Virus record (IMG/VR): IMGVR_UViG_3300024520_000385
Span: 1 to 28,493 of that record
DNA: 28,493 bases
Strand: one strand, 5' to 3'
Origin: a virus
Shown: in pieces, positions 5,970-12,947 of the stretch
Layout of the letters: each line of letters begins with the position of its first letter
Position numbering within the stretch: the first letter of the stretch is position 1
Notes under the pieces: generated by a model
The model's database searches: none
What the model saw: only the letters and a program-made list of their open reading frames with translations
Told to the model about the DNA's origin: nothing
Program-made: the position numbers and the translations under genes

Positions 5970-7240
5970 GCGGCCCGCTATGCTCTGGCAGTACAACTCA
6001 GCGCGTCAGCGAATGCGGAGCGCCCGAAGCGGCAGCGGAAGCGGGCGAGCCTTGGCAAGAGCCCGATCGCACCGTTGGCTTTCCGGCTCACAGAGGGACG
6101 CTAATTCACGGACGATGGGAGCAGATGTTAACGTATCGCCCGGCGCTTCTGCCGGATATTGGCGAGCTAATCAACGAGCTTGAAGTGGCCGACGTTATTC
6201 CATTCGGCCTGGAGTTTGACCTTGAAAATGTCGAGCTTAGGGCGCGAGCATTCGCGGACAAGGTTGCCGAGGAATTTCCAGCGGACGACTACAATCTGAA
6301 GCTTGAAAAGAAACGAGCCTTCAGCCCATACGGAAACCCGACGGTTGGCTTTACAGGGTACGAGGCGGACGCGGGCGGCCATAGAAACTATGAGGAGGTC
6401 GATGGCGGTGACATTGCGCTAACAACGGACCTCGAAGCCTGGCCAGAGTTTGACGGCGGGACGATCGTAAACGTGGACGGCAAGACGGGACGCCGCGAGA
6501 ACGTCACGCCGGCGCGCCACAATATGCAGGGACTATCGGCAGCTTGCGCGATTCGATACGGGACGCACCAGACGGCGCAAGTGCGCCGCGGAGAAGCACC
6601 GGACCCTATCCGCTTCGAGCTTTGGTTTGTTGGCGAGGACGGCAGCATCGAGGTGGACGGCTGGACCTACAGCGACGAAGAAATCGAAGCGGCAGCGGTC
6701 AAGCTCTGCAAGATGGCCGGACGAATTGCTTCGGGCTACTGGCCGCCCGTCGTTGGCGAGCACTGCACAAAGAACTGGTGTAGCTACCGCCGAGTCTGTC
6801 CGGCTCAAGGGCAAGCGCTCGCCACGATTAGCAAGAAGCCGGTCATCATTGAGCCCGGGGCCGAGCTGGCGGAAGTAACCAACAACGCGCAAGCGCTCAA
6901 GGCGATCGCCTTCCTGCCTGGCGTCAAAAAACTAATCAAGGAGCTGGAGTCAAGCTTGAAAGAATACTCCGCGGACAATGAAATCACACGAGAAGAGGAC
7001 GACAAGAAGTGGGAAGCAAAAGAAAGTCCGCGCTTTTCTGGGCTCACCGAAAGCGGTATGGTGATGCTGACCGAATTGACTGCGGACGACGGCGAGCTTG
7101 ATGAGTTGGCTCCGCGAAAACTAAACCGGTCAGCACTAAAGGGGCTTGGCAAAGAAAGGGAAGCGGAGATAATGAAAGCCATCTCTGACGCTGGAGGCAT
7201 TGTCGAAACGACAACGACCCGTTATGGGTGGCGCAAGTGA
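5966..7240 (+). CDS. PD-(D/E)XK nuclease, Cas4/DUF2800-like
   Basis: Predicted recombination exonuclease partner of Erf. Motifs in order: GTLIHGRWE (44-52, the G-x-x-x-H helix of RecB/Cas4-type nucleases), acidic residue near D155, IVNVDGKTG (167-175, the D-x-K catalytic strand), a Gln-containing helix around 188 (NMQGLSAACA), and a C-terminal Cys cluster C267, C272, C278 (EHCTKNWCSYRRVCPA) that in relatives helps hold an iron-sulfur cluster. After residue ~290 there is a helical region and a tail of unknown role. Start at 5966, coupled to erf. Confidence 0.82.
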   Translation: MSGPLCSGSTTQRVSECGAPEAAAEAGEPWQEPDRTVGFPAHRGTLIHGRWEQMLTYRPALLPDIGELINELEVADVIPFGLEFDLENVELRARAFADKVAEEFPADDYNLKLEKKRAFSPYGNPTVGFTGYEADAGGHRNYEEVDGGDIALTTDLEAWPEFDGGTIVNVDGKTGRRENVTPARHNMQGLSAACAIRYGTHQTAQVRRGEAPDPIRFELWFVGEDGSIEVDGWTYSDEEIEAAAVKLCKMAGRIASGYWPPVVGEHCTKNWCSYRRVCPAQGQALATISKKPVIIEPGAELAEVTNNAQALKAIAFLPGVKKLIKELESSLKEYSADNEITREEDDKKWEAKESPRFSGLTESGMVMLTELTADDGELDELAPRKLNRSALKGLGKEREAEIMKAISDAGGIVETTTTRYGWRK

Positions 7241-7404
7241 GCAGCAGCGTCCCACGAGCCAAGGCGCTGAAGGCTCCCGCAGTCTCCGCGCCATCGAAAG
7301 GCCGGCTCATCAATTCGATAATCTTTTGGCTGACATTCCTTAACACCGAAGAACTAGAAAACATTAAAAGCAAACTGGAGAGAAAACATGAACGATTCAA
7401 ATAA
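7237..7404 (+). CDS. Possible 55-residue hypothetical protein
   Basis: GTG start overlapping the nuclease stop (GTGA), ending 17 bases inside ssb in another frame. The product is basic with one hydrophobic helix (LINSIIFWLTFLN) and a charged helix (TEELENIKSKLERKHERFK). It fills an otherwise 147-base gap in a very compact operon, which is the main support. Could be chance. Confidence 0.45.
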   Translation: MSSSVPRAKALKAPAVSAPSKGRLINSIIFWLTFLNTEELENIKSKLERKHERFK

Positions 7405-7750
7405 TGACATTTCAAGCTGGAACCAATCCGGCATGGTGAACGGTTGCGGCTACTTCCCAGAAAAGGAGGAGATGGGCTCCTACTTCTGGGCCAACATCGA
7501 AAGCCATATAGCAGGCCGCACAAAATATCTGTTCGTCCGCGGCTACCGCTCAGCGGCTGACGGAGCGTCGAGACAAATCAAGAAAGGCGATCGCGTCCTG
7601 TTTAGCGGCAAGCAAGGGTCGAACAAGGACAAGAAAACTGGCGAGTGGACAGTGTGCCTCGAGTTCAATTCCTTCGCCGTGCTCGCTGAAGAGCGAAGCA
7701 TTGACGAGGCGCAAGACGACGGAGGGATGGACGATGTCCCTATGTTCTAG
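7388..7750 (+). CDS. ssb: Single-stranded DNA-binding protein
   Basis: 120 residues. Residues ~12-100 fit an OB-fold (GMVNGCGYFPEKEE, YLFVRGYRSAADGASRQIKKGDRVLFSG, then EWTVCLEFNSFAVLAEE). The decisive sign is the acidic tail ending DDGGMDDVPMF, the SSB C-terminal peptide that recruits replication and repair partners. Ribosome site GGAGAG. Located between the recombination genes and the replication initiator. Sequence similarity to bacterial SSB in the fold itself is weak; the call rests on layout plus tail. Confidence 0.85.
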   Translation: MNDSNNDISSWNQSGMVNGCGYFPEKEEMGSYFWANIESHIAGRTKYLFVRGYRSAADGASRQIKKGDRVLFSGKQGSNKDKKTGEWTVCLEFNSFAVLAEERSIDEAQDDGGMDDVPMF

Positions 7751-7795
7751 CCGCGGGCGCTCCGCCAGATGGCGAAAGCTGGAGAGCTATACAGG

Positions 7796-8710
7796 ATGAA
7801 AAATAGCTCAAGATATAGCCGCGTCAATTGCCGAGTCTGGAACGACAGCAAGGTGCGGCGACTATCGATTGCGGGCAAGCTTTTGTGGTTCCGTCTCCTC
7901 GCTCCACTGGAGCGGGGACGGATCCCCGGCCTGTTTCAAGCTTGGCCAGAGGCGCTAAAGAAGAGCACCGGGCTCCAGGATAAGCAATTCGACAAGGCTT
8001 GGGGAGAGTTAATAGACCTTATGGGCATCGAATACGACGCTGAATGGGGCTTAATTTACCTGGCCAAAGCCGTTAAACACGACCCGCCAAGGAACCCAAA
8101 CACCGTTAAAAGCTGGGTGATTGGGCTCAACGAATTGCCAGAGTGCGAGCTTAAAAGCGAAGCAATACGCAACATTAAACAGTTCTGCCAACAGTTGGGC
8201 GAACACTTCGCCAAACCATTGGACGGGTTGTTACCCGAATATGATCATAACCATAACCATTACCATGATCATGATCATAAGAAGGATCGCGAAACTGTTT
8301 CACGTGAAACGAAAGAGACGCTCTTGAGGAAAGCAAAGCTCGTGGCTGAAAATGTCGATCGGGTTTGGGGTCACTACGCGGACAAGTATGACAAGGAGGT
8401 GAACAAGAAACGCCGGCTCACTAGCGGCATGAAGAAGAAAATCGAAACAAGGCTCAAGGAGTTCACTGCCGAGGAGCTGATGAGCGGGATTGACCGGCTA
8501 TTTATCGATCCTTGGTATCGTGAAAAAGGTCTGTTTGAGCTGAAGTTTGTGGTCAAGAGCGACACGGCAGCGGAAGAATGGATCAATAAGGCTGAAGCGA
8601 AAGCGGACGCGAAACCAAATGCGAGAGTGGTGCAAATTGGCGGCGCCCGTTCTGGAGATGCCGACATTATGAGAAGACAACTAGGAATGAAGGGGACAGC
8701 GAATGAATAA
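7796..8710 (+). CDS. Replication initiator, lambda O-like, containing a nested candidate origin
   Basis: Predicted origin-binding protein. Residues 10-60 look like the N-terminal winged-helix found in phage initiators (NCRVWNDSKVRRLSIAGKLL, then LLAPLERGRIPGLF). A linker follows with a His/Asp run at 150-161 (DHNHNHYHDHDH), then a helical C-terminal domain (~185-270) that would contact the helicase loader encoded next. I chose ATG 7796, with GGAGAG nine bases upstream, over the in-frame ATG 7769, which lacks a ribosome site. The DNA coding for the linker holds palindromic repeats and a parS-like site, as the lambda origin lies inside O. Confidence 0.78.
   Translation: MKNSSRYSRVNCRVWNDSKVRRLSIAGKLLWFRLLAPLERGRIPGLFQAWPEALKKSTGLQDKQFDKAWGELIDLMGIEYDAEWGLIYLAKAVKHDPPRNPNTVKSWVIGLNELPECELKSEAIRNIKQFCQQLGEHFAKPLDGLLPEYDHNHNHYHDHDHKKDRETVSRETKETLLRKAKLVAENVDRVWGHYADKYDKEVNKKRRLTSGMKKKIETRLKEFTAEELMSGIDRLFIDPWYREKGLFELKFVVKSDTAAEEWINKAEAKADAKPNARVVQIGGARSGDADIMRRQLGMKGTANE
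8241..8280. other. Candidate replication origin repeats
   Basis: Three copies of the 8-bp palindrome ATGATCAT (8241, 8265, 8271) and two exact copies of ATGATCATAA, with CCATAACCAT and TTACCAT between them. It is locally AT-rich against a GC-rich background, and further GATC sites lie at 8285 and 8357. The position in the middle of the initiator gene matches the lambda O/ori arrangement. Origin function is inferred. Confidence 0.5.
8296..8311. promoter_or_regulatory. parS-like ParB binding site
   Basis: TGTTTCACGTGAAACG. The 14-bp core GTTTCACGTGAAAC (8297-8310) is a perfect palindrome identical to the core of the widespread chromosomal parS consensus; only the last flanking base (G instead of A) differs. 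It lies in the initiator gene, encoding TVSRET, about 15 bp past the candidate origin repeats. No parA or partition-type parB is in the window. Confidence 0.7.
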
Positions 8711-9371
8711 GGCAGACGGTTTAATAAGACATATGAATTTGGTGGTTGACGGTAAGGCTGAAGCAGTGCGCCAAGAGACAGACCTTGAGAAAAGCAAGAT
8801 GCAGCACCGGCGTGACCAGCTAACGGTCACTGGAGCGAGAGTGCCAAGCCGATATAGGGGTCTCGACATCGCGAGCGCCATCGAGCGAGCGCCGGCCATC
8901 GAGAAGGTACGAGACTTTCTGGACCCGGACGCCTATAGACTGCTCGGCAGCTTCATCGCTTGCGGCTCGACTGGAGTAGGCAAGACAACGCTGGCAGCCG
9001 TGACGATGCGAGAGATTCTTATGAGGGCCTGGCATGGCGATGAGCTGTCATGGTCCGTCGGCAAGTCGGCGTGGTTCTTCGTGGCGTCTGACCTCAGCAA
9101 CGAAATTGCTAGGTGCGCTCCGTGGGAAGAGTGCCGATCGGCAGAGCTTGCGCTCTCAGCGTCTTGGCTTTGCATCGATGACCTTGGCACGGAGCGCGGA
9201 GAGCGCGGCATCTCGGAAATATCGCGCATCATCTCGGCACGCTATAACGACAGCCAGCCGACAGTTATCACCACGGCGATGACTTGGCCGCAAATTAATA
9301 ACCGCTATGGTGAAGGTATTGCGCGCCGGATGCTAGAGGCTGAGGTCATCGAGCTGGGAGGCGCATCGTGA
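8703..9371 (+). CDS. DnaC-like replicative helicase loader (AAA+ ATPase)
   Basis: 222 residues. Walker A GSTGVGKTT (88-96), Walker B WLCIDDLGTE (155-164), and downstream TVITTAMTWPQINNRYGEGIARRML (within 185-215) with the sensor and arginine-finger arrangement of DnaC/IstB ATPases. Predicted to deliver the host DnaB-type helicase to the melted origin. It overlaps the initiator stop by 8 bases, with AAGGGGACA as ribosome site. Initiator then loader is the lambda O-P order with a DnaC-type loader in place of P. Confidence 0.88.
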   Translation: MNKADGLIRHMNLVVDGKAEAVRQETDLEKSKMQHRRDQLTVTGARVPSRYRGLDIASAIERAPAIEKVRDFLDPDAYRLLGSFIACGSTGVGKTTLAAVTMREILMRAWHGDELSWSVGKSAWFFVASDLSNEIARCAPWEECRSAELALSASWLCIDDLGTERGERGISEISRIISARYNDSQPTVITTAMTWPQINNRYGEGIARRMLEAEVIELGGAS

Positions 9372-9523
9372 TAGATGAGGACTTCGGCATGTCGGGACGC
9401 TTCGGCTTCGCGCCGGGCATTGACCTAACAATTCATGACAGATGCTGCACGTTTGACGGAATCGTTACAGGCATTGCGGTCTATGCTGCGCTCGCCCTTC
9501 TACACTTGCCGTGGACGCTATGA
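9368..9523 (+). CDS. Possible 51-residue hypothetical protein with hydrophobic C-terminus
   Basis: GTG start overlapping the loader stop (GTGA), stop overlapping the next start (ATGA at 9520), so it fits exactly between two genes. Sequence IDLTIHDRCCTFDGIVTG then AVYAALALLHLPWTL: a CC pair and a possible membrane segment. Perfect coupling at both ends supports it; no family recognised. Confidence 0.55.
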   Translation: MIDEDFGMSGRFGFAPGIDLTIHDRCCTFDGIVTGIAVYAALALLHLPWTL

Positions 9524-9861
9524 GCGGGGCGCATTCTCGAAACAAGGGCAAGCGAGGAGAGCGAGAGGTGGTCGCCATCATGGCGCAAGCCTTCAAGGGC
9601 GAGAGCATCCGGCGAGGCTGGCAGGCCAGGGCTGGAGACGATGAGCCTGACGTCATCATGCCGTGGTTTTGGTGCGAGGTTAAGCGAGGCAAGGCGCCGC
9701 GGATTATGGCGGCCTTCCGTCAATCGGACGAAGCCTGCGGGGAGCGGAAGCTGATTCCAATAGCTTGTACGAAAGAGGACCGCGGCGAATGGATGGTGAC
9801 GCTAAGGCTATCGGACTTGGCTGAGCTTGTCGGCCAGCTCTGGGAGCTAATGCGGCGGTGA
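9520..9861 (+). CDS. PD-(D/E)XK endonuclease, Holliday-junction-resolvase-like
   Basis: 113 residues. Catalytic pattern of the Hjc/VRR-NUC type: SRNKGKRGEREVV (E14), then DEPDVIMPWFWCEVKRGK with D44, E53 and K55. Predicted to resolve branched DNA from replication and recombination before packaging. The start at ATG 9520 overlaps the previous stop; a GTG three codons earlier is less likely. The stop overlaps the following GTG (9858). Confidence 0.78.
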   Translation: MSGAHSRNKGKRGEREVVAIMAQAFKGESIRRGWQARAGDDEPDVIMPWFWCEVKRGKAPRIMAAFRQSDEACGERKLIPIACTKEDRGEWMVTLRLSDLAELVGQLWELMRR

Positions 9862-10349
9862 GGCTTAACCCGGCTGACGAGCAGCTTCTAAGGTGGTATT
9901 GCTTAGAGTGGAGCGGCGAGCTGCTTCGCAGCAGCTTCTCCATCGTTGTCGGCAGGGCGACCGGTGAAATCCCCCCTTCTAGCCGGGCGCCCTCCGGCGA
10001 CACTTACTCGGACGAGTCACTGGCCCGCGTCAGAGTGGCCAACAAGGTCCGTAGCAGGCTCGCTAAGCTCCCGCAGCGGCTCAGCCGCGCGCTGATGGCT
10101 GCCTACGTGCAAACGCGCCCCAGAGGGCTAGAGGCGGCCTTTGACCGGCTCGCTTGTGTCGTCCTGCTCTTGCCGTCCGTCCGGGCGGCATATCGGAAAG
10201 CGCAAGACAAGAAGCGGGCCAGCGGGCTATCCTTCGAGCGATGGGTAGTGGTCACGGCCAAGGTGGACAAGGACGCGGCGGCTCGCTTCGGAGACGAGGC
10301 GGATGCGCTATTGAGTGAGGCGTCGGCGGCATGGCGGAGGACAAGCTGA
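9858..10349 (+). CDS. Hypothetical protein, possible late regulator
   Basis: 163 residues, GTG start overlapping the nuclease stop. Helical and basic: VANKVRSRLAKLPQRLSRALMAAYVQTRP (split across ~56-85), then a hydrophobic stretch ACVVLLLPSVRAAYRKAQD, then LSFERWVVVTAKVDKDAAA. Position at the end of the replication genes, just before the packaging block, is where late transcription activators often sit in phages, but no specific family is recognised and that role is a guess. Confidence 0.65.
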   Translation: MRLNPADEQLLRWYCLEWSGELLRSSFSIVVGRATGEIPPSSRAPSGDTYSDESLARVRVANKVRSRLAKLPQRLSRALMAAYVQTRPRGLEAAFDRLACVVLLLPSVRAAYRKAQDKKRASGLSFERWVVVTAKVDKDAAARFGDEADALLSEASAAWRRTS

Positions 10350-10537
10350 AAGCCGTCTACACTTGCCAGGAGCTAGCGACATTGTGCAACGTGGACCGCT
10401 CGACCATCTGGCGATGGTGCCGCAAGGGCATTATAGGCTATGAGAAAATCAATGGTCGCATCCGGATTCCAAGCTCCAAGATAAGGCGAATGCTTCCGGC
10501 CACCTTCGAGTCGATTAGGGACATGGAGGGTACGTAA
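10331..10537 (+). CDS. Excisionase/MerR-type helix-turn-helix protein
   Basis: 68 residues. YTCQELATLCNVDRSTIWRW (10-29) then CRKGIIGYEKINGRIRIPSSKI is the winged helix HTH_17 layout of Xis and AlpA-type proteins. Overlaps the previous gene by 19 bases. With no integrase visible it may serve as a transcription regulator rather than an excisionase; direct repeats of GTTGCAC begin 14 bases after its stop and would be a natural place to look for its operator. Confidence 0.78.
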   Translation: MAEDKLKAVYTCQELATLCNVDRSTIWRWCRKGIIGYEKINGRIRIPSSKIRRMLPATFESIRDMEGT

Positions 10538-10715
10538 TGCACTCATGATGGTTGCACCGTGTTGCACGAGTGCGCGATCCATATAGGGACTATTGGAGAA
10601 ATCGCGATCATGCTGTAGGCTAAGATGGCCCGCGTGACGCTTTTCTTTCGTTCATGTTTTTCTCGGTGTCCGCGGGCTCTTCAGTTATGCCAACAGTGAG
10701 AGTGAAGGGGACCAG
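10538..10715. promoter_or_regulatory. 178-bp non-coding region before the packaging genes
   Basis: Contains tandem direct repeats GTTGCACCGT and GTTGCACGAG (10551-10570, 10-bp period) inside an inverted repeat GCACTC/GAGTGC (10539-10544 and 10568-10573). Further on, a perfect 7-bp inverted repeat GCCCGCG/CGCGGGC (10628-10634 and 10671-10677) encloses a pyrimidine-rich, T-rich loop of 36 bases. It ends with ribosome site GTGAAGGGGACC for the HNH gene. Likely holds a late promoter or operator; cos or pac is possible. No clear -35/-10 pair identified. Confidence 0.45.
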
Positions 10716-11312
10716 ATGAGTAAAGTTGTTCACGACGTGGACTTTAGCGCTTGTGCCGATTCAGAGGCGCTCGCTAAACAAAGGATCACGGTCTATCTCG
10801 ACAAGACCACAGCGAAGCGCTTGAGAATAGCCGCAGCCACCGACGACCGCAGTTTATCTGATATTGCGGAGGAGGCTATCTTGGCCCACGCTAATAGGAG
10901 CCAAGAATCTGAGATCAAGATGACCCTTGAGACCATTCTTAGCAAGGCGGAAGAGCAGGGCGAGAGATTGGCCAAGCTTTGCTCTTTCACCTATACAGGA
11001 AAGAAGAAGCGCCCAACGATAATTACTAGAAATCGGCACGTGGAATACCTCATCAACGAGCTTCGCGAGTTTCCTTGCTGCTATGAGCCGGTCGGTGAGT
11101 CCAAGGTCGAGATAGACCATATGGATCTGACGAGTGATGCGACCTTTGACGGCACTTGGCCAACCTGCACGGATTGCAATAGGGCGATGAACAAGCCGAC
11201 GGAGCGCCATCGTAGGCGCCCACGGTTTCACGCCTATCATGACAAATATAAGAAAGTTCATCCCGACGAAAACCTTCAGCTGGACCTCGGACTTGATGGG
11301 GACGGCGAATGA
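10716..11312 (+). CDS. HNH endonuclease fused to a ribbon-helix-helix domain
   Basis: 198 residues. N-terminal residues ~21-60 (KQRITVYLDKTTAKRLRIAA, then RSLSDIAEEAILAHA) read as a CopG/Arc-type ribbon-helix-helix DNA-binding domain. Residues ~118-160 form an HNH finger: FPCCYEP, VEIDHMDL (D134-H135), and WPTCTDCNRAMNK with C151, C154 and N155. HNH proteins beside terminase genes are known to assist cutting of packaged DNA in HK97-like phages. The extra binding domain could target it to a specific site such as the adjacent non-coding region; that is inference. Confidence 0.8.
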   Translation: MSKVVHDVDFSACADSEALAKQRITVYLDKTTAKRLRIAAATDDRSLSDIAEEAILAHANRSQESEIKMTLETILSKAEEQGERLAKLCSFTYTGKKKRPTIITRNRHVEYLINELREFPCCYEPVGESKVEIDHMDLTSDATFDGTWPTCTDCNRAMNKPTERHRRRPRFHAYHDKYKKVHPDENLQLDLGLDGDGE

Positions 11313-12541
11313 AGGTGCAATCGATTGCGGTCGCGGAATTGGTCAACGACCCTTCCAACGTGCGAAAGCACAGCGGCAAGAACCTTGACGCTATCAAGGG
11401 CAGCCTGGCCAGGTTTGGCCAACAGAAGCCGATTGTGGTCGGAGCTGATGGCGTAGTGGTCGCGGGCAACGGAACGCTTGAAGCTGCCAAGGCGCTAGGC
11501 TGGCAGAAGATTGACGCGGTCAAGACTGGGCTCAAGGGCAGCGATAGGACGGCCTTCGCCATCGCGGACAACCGGACGAGTGAGCTCGCCGAGTGGGACG
11601 ATGCAGCGCTAGCCGAGCAGCTTAGCGCGTTGGCCATAGACGATGAGGAGCTGTTAGCGGCTGCGGGCTTCGATGAGGCCGAGCTTGAGAAGCTGGTTAG
11701 CGAGACGACCGGCATGGAGGACATCGTTGAAGACGAAGCTCCAGAGCCACCGGCTGACCCGGTGACGAAGCCGGGCGACTTGTGGCAGCTTGGCGAGCAT
11801 CGGGTGTTATGCGGTGACTCGACGAAGGCCGAAGACGTGGCGCTAGCGATGGGTGGCGAGAAGGCCGGGATGATGGTCACAGACCCGCCCTACAACGTTG
11901 AGTATGAGGGGAACTATATCCAAAGCGGGCGCATACTCAGAAAGGACCAAAAGGTTTGGTCTGGTGGAATTGCAAACGACAACCTTTCAGATTTTGGGGA
12001 GTGGCTAGGCTCAGCCTTTGCCGCAAGCGATGTAGCCATGAAAGAGGGCGCGGCCATTTACGTTTGGCACCCTTCCGGCGAAGACGGGAAGCACTTCTGG
12101 GCTGCGTGGCCGTATGATAAATGGCATTTTCAAGTGGACCTAGTATGGAACAAAACCTCGCTGATTATTAGCCGATGGGACTACAAGCCGCAGCACGAGC
12201 CTTGTATGTACGGATGGAAGGGTAAAAACAGGTCTTGGATAGGTCCAAACAACGAGCCCACCGTTTGGGATATACCGAGACAGCAAGGTGCATCTGGGGA
12301 AACGAGAAAGCATCCTACACAAAAGCCGGTAGAGTGCATGGCTCGTGCTATCCGCAATCACGGCGGGTCCGTCTTTGACCCCTTTCTAGGCTCAGGGACA
12401 ACGCTCATCGCCGCCGAGCAGTTAGGCCGAAAGTGCTACGGGATTGAAATCTCGCCGGCCTATTGCGACGTGATTGTGGAGCGCTGGCAGAATCTAACCG
12501 GCAAGAAGGCCAAGAGGGTAGCTGATGGCAAAGCAGCCTAA
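11309..12541 (+). CDS. ParB-domain / DNA methyltransferase fusion (beta class)
   Basis: Residues ~1-95 are a ParB/Srx-like domain (VAELVNDPSNVRKHSGKNLD, then GQQKPIVVGADGVVVAGNGT LEAAKALGW). Residues ~150-395 are an N6-adenine/N4-cytosine methyltransferase with catalytic DPPY (192-195) before the SAM-binding DPFLGSGTT (357-365), plus HPTQKP (335-340), the beta-class order. DPPY favours adenine. The region between (200-330) is the target-recognition part. This fusion is common beside phage terminases. Likely role: modify phage DNA against restriction or mark it for packaging. Coupled by ATGA to the HNH gene. Confidence 0.88.
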   Translation: MKVQSIAVAELVNDPSNVRKHSGKNLDAIKGSLARFGQQKPIVVGADGVVVAGNGTLEAAKALGWQKIDAVKTGLKGSDRTAFAIADNRTSELAEWDDAALAEQLSALAIDDEELLAAAGFDEAELEKLVSETTGMEDIVEDEAPEPPADPVTKPGDLWQLGEHRVLCGDSTKAEDVALAMGGEKAGMMVTDPPYNVEYEGNYIQSGRILRKDQKVWSGGIANDNLSDFGEWLGSAFAASDVAMKEGAAIYVWHPSGEDGKHFWAAWPYDKWHFQVDLVWNKTSLIISRWDYKPQHEPCMYGWKGKNRSWIGPNNEPTVWDIPRQQGASGETRKHPTQKPVECMARAIRNHGGSVFDPFLGSGTTLIAAEQLGRKCYGIEISPAYCDVIVERWQNLTGKKAKRVADGKAA

Positions 12542-12947
12542 AGACAAGCCCGCTCAGAAGCAGCACAACAACAGCGAAGCGCTGAAGGCTCACCAATTCA
12601 AGCCAGGCAAGAGCGGCAATCCTAACGGCAGACCGAAGGGCGCGAGCTTGACGGCTAAGCTTCGGAAGGCGCTAAACGCCAACGACGGCAAGCTAGCTGA
12701 CCTCGTTGTCCGGCGGCTCATTGTCGAAGCTGGCAAGGGCAAGTTCAACCACGTGAAGGAAATCTTCGACCGCATAGACGGCTCGGTGGTTCAGCGCTTC
12801 AAGATGGACGACGCGCTGCAAGAGATGCTCAAGACGGCAGAGCGAGTCTTAGAGAGGGACCAATATGCCAAGCTCGTCTTCGCTCTTGCGGGAAATAGCG
12901 AAGAGGGAAGCGACGCGGCTGCGGCTGAGTCGCTCCCGCTCCACTGA
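12525..12947 (+). CDS. Putative terminase small subunit (DUF5681-type)
   Basis: 140 residues. The signature FKPGKSGNPNGRPKGASL (near residues 25-43) is the DUF5681 motif common in proteins immediately upstream of large terminases. The following helices (LTAKLRKALNANDGKLADLV, then FNHVKEIFDRIDG) would bind DNA and oligomerise. Starts 17 bases inside the methyltransferase gene and overlaps the terminase large subunit by 83 bases. Small-subunit role is inferred from position and motif. Confidence 0.75.
   Translation: MAKQPKDKPAQKQHNNSEALKAHQFKPGKSGNPNGRPKGASLTAKLRKALNANDGKLADLVVRRLIVEAGKGKFNHVKEIFDRIDGSVVQRFKMDDALQEMLKTAERVLERDQYAKLVFALAGNSEEGSDAAAAESLPLH

Noticed and set aside
5836-6183. Overlapping + strand frame of 115 codons across the erf/nuclease junction
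   Set aside because: It lies wholly within two well-supported genes in another frame and has no recognisable product.
7769-7795. Upstream ATG for the replication initiator
   Set aside because: No Shine-Dalgarno sequence before it, whereas ATG 7796 has GGAGAG at the right distance.
8121-8327. Alternative frame across the origin repeats (68 codons, Ile/Thr/Met runs)
   Set aside because: It is a shadow of the initiator gene; the low-complexity peptide comes from the repeats and there is no ribosome site.
11309-11600. ParB-like domain as a partition protein that would use the parS-like site
   Set aside because: It is the ParB/Srx-type domain fused to a methyltransferase, with NGTLEAAKALG in place of the GERR-type motif of CTP-using ParB, and it lacks the HTH and dimer domains. 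Partition activity is not supported.
11053-11880. Long minus-strand frame of 275 codons
   Set aside because: Ser/Ala/Pro-rich composition typical of the antisense of a GC-rich gene; it is opposite the HNH and methyltransferase genes, which have clear motifs.
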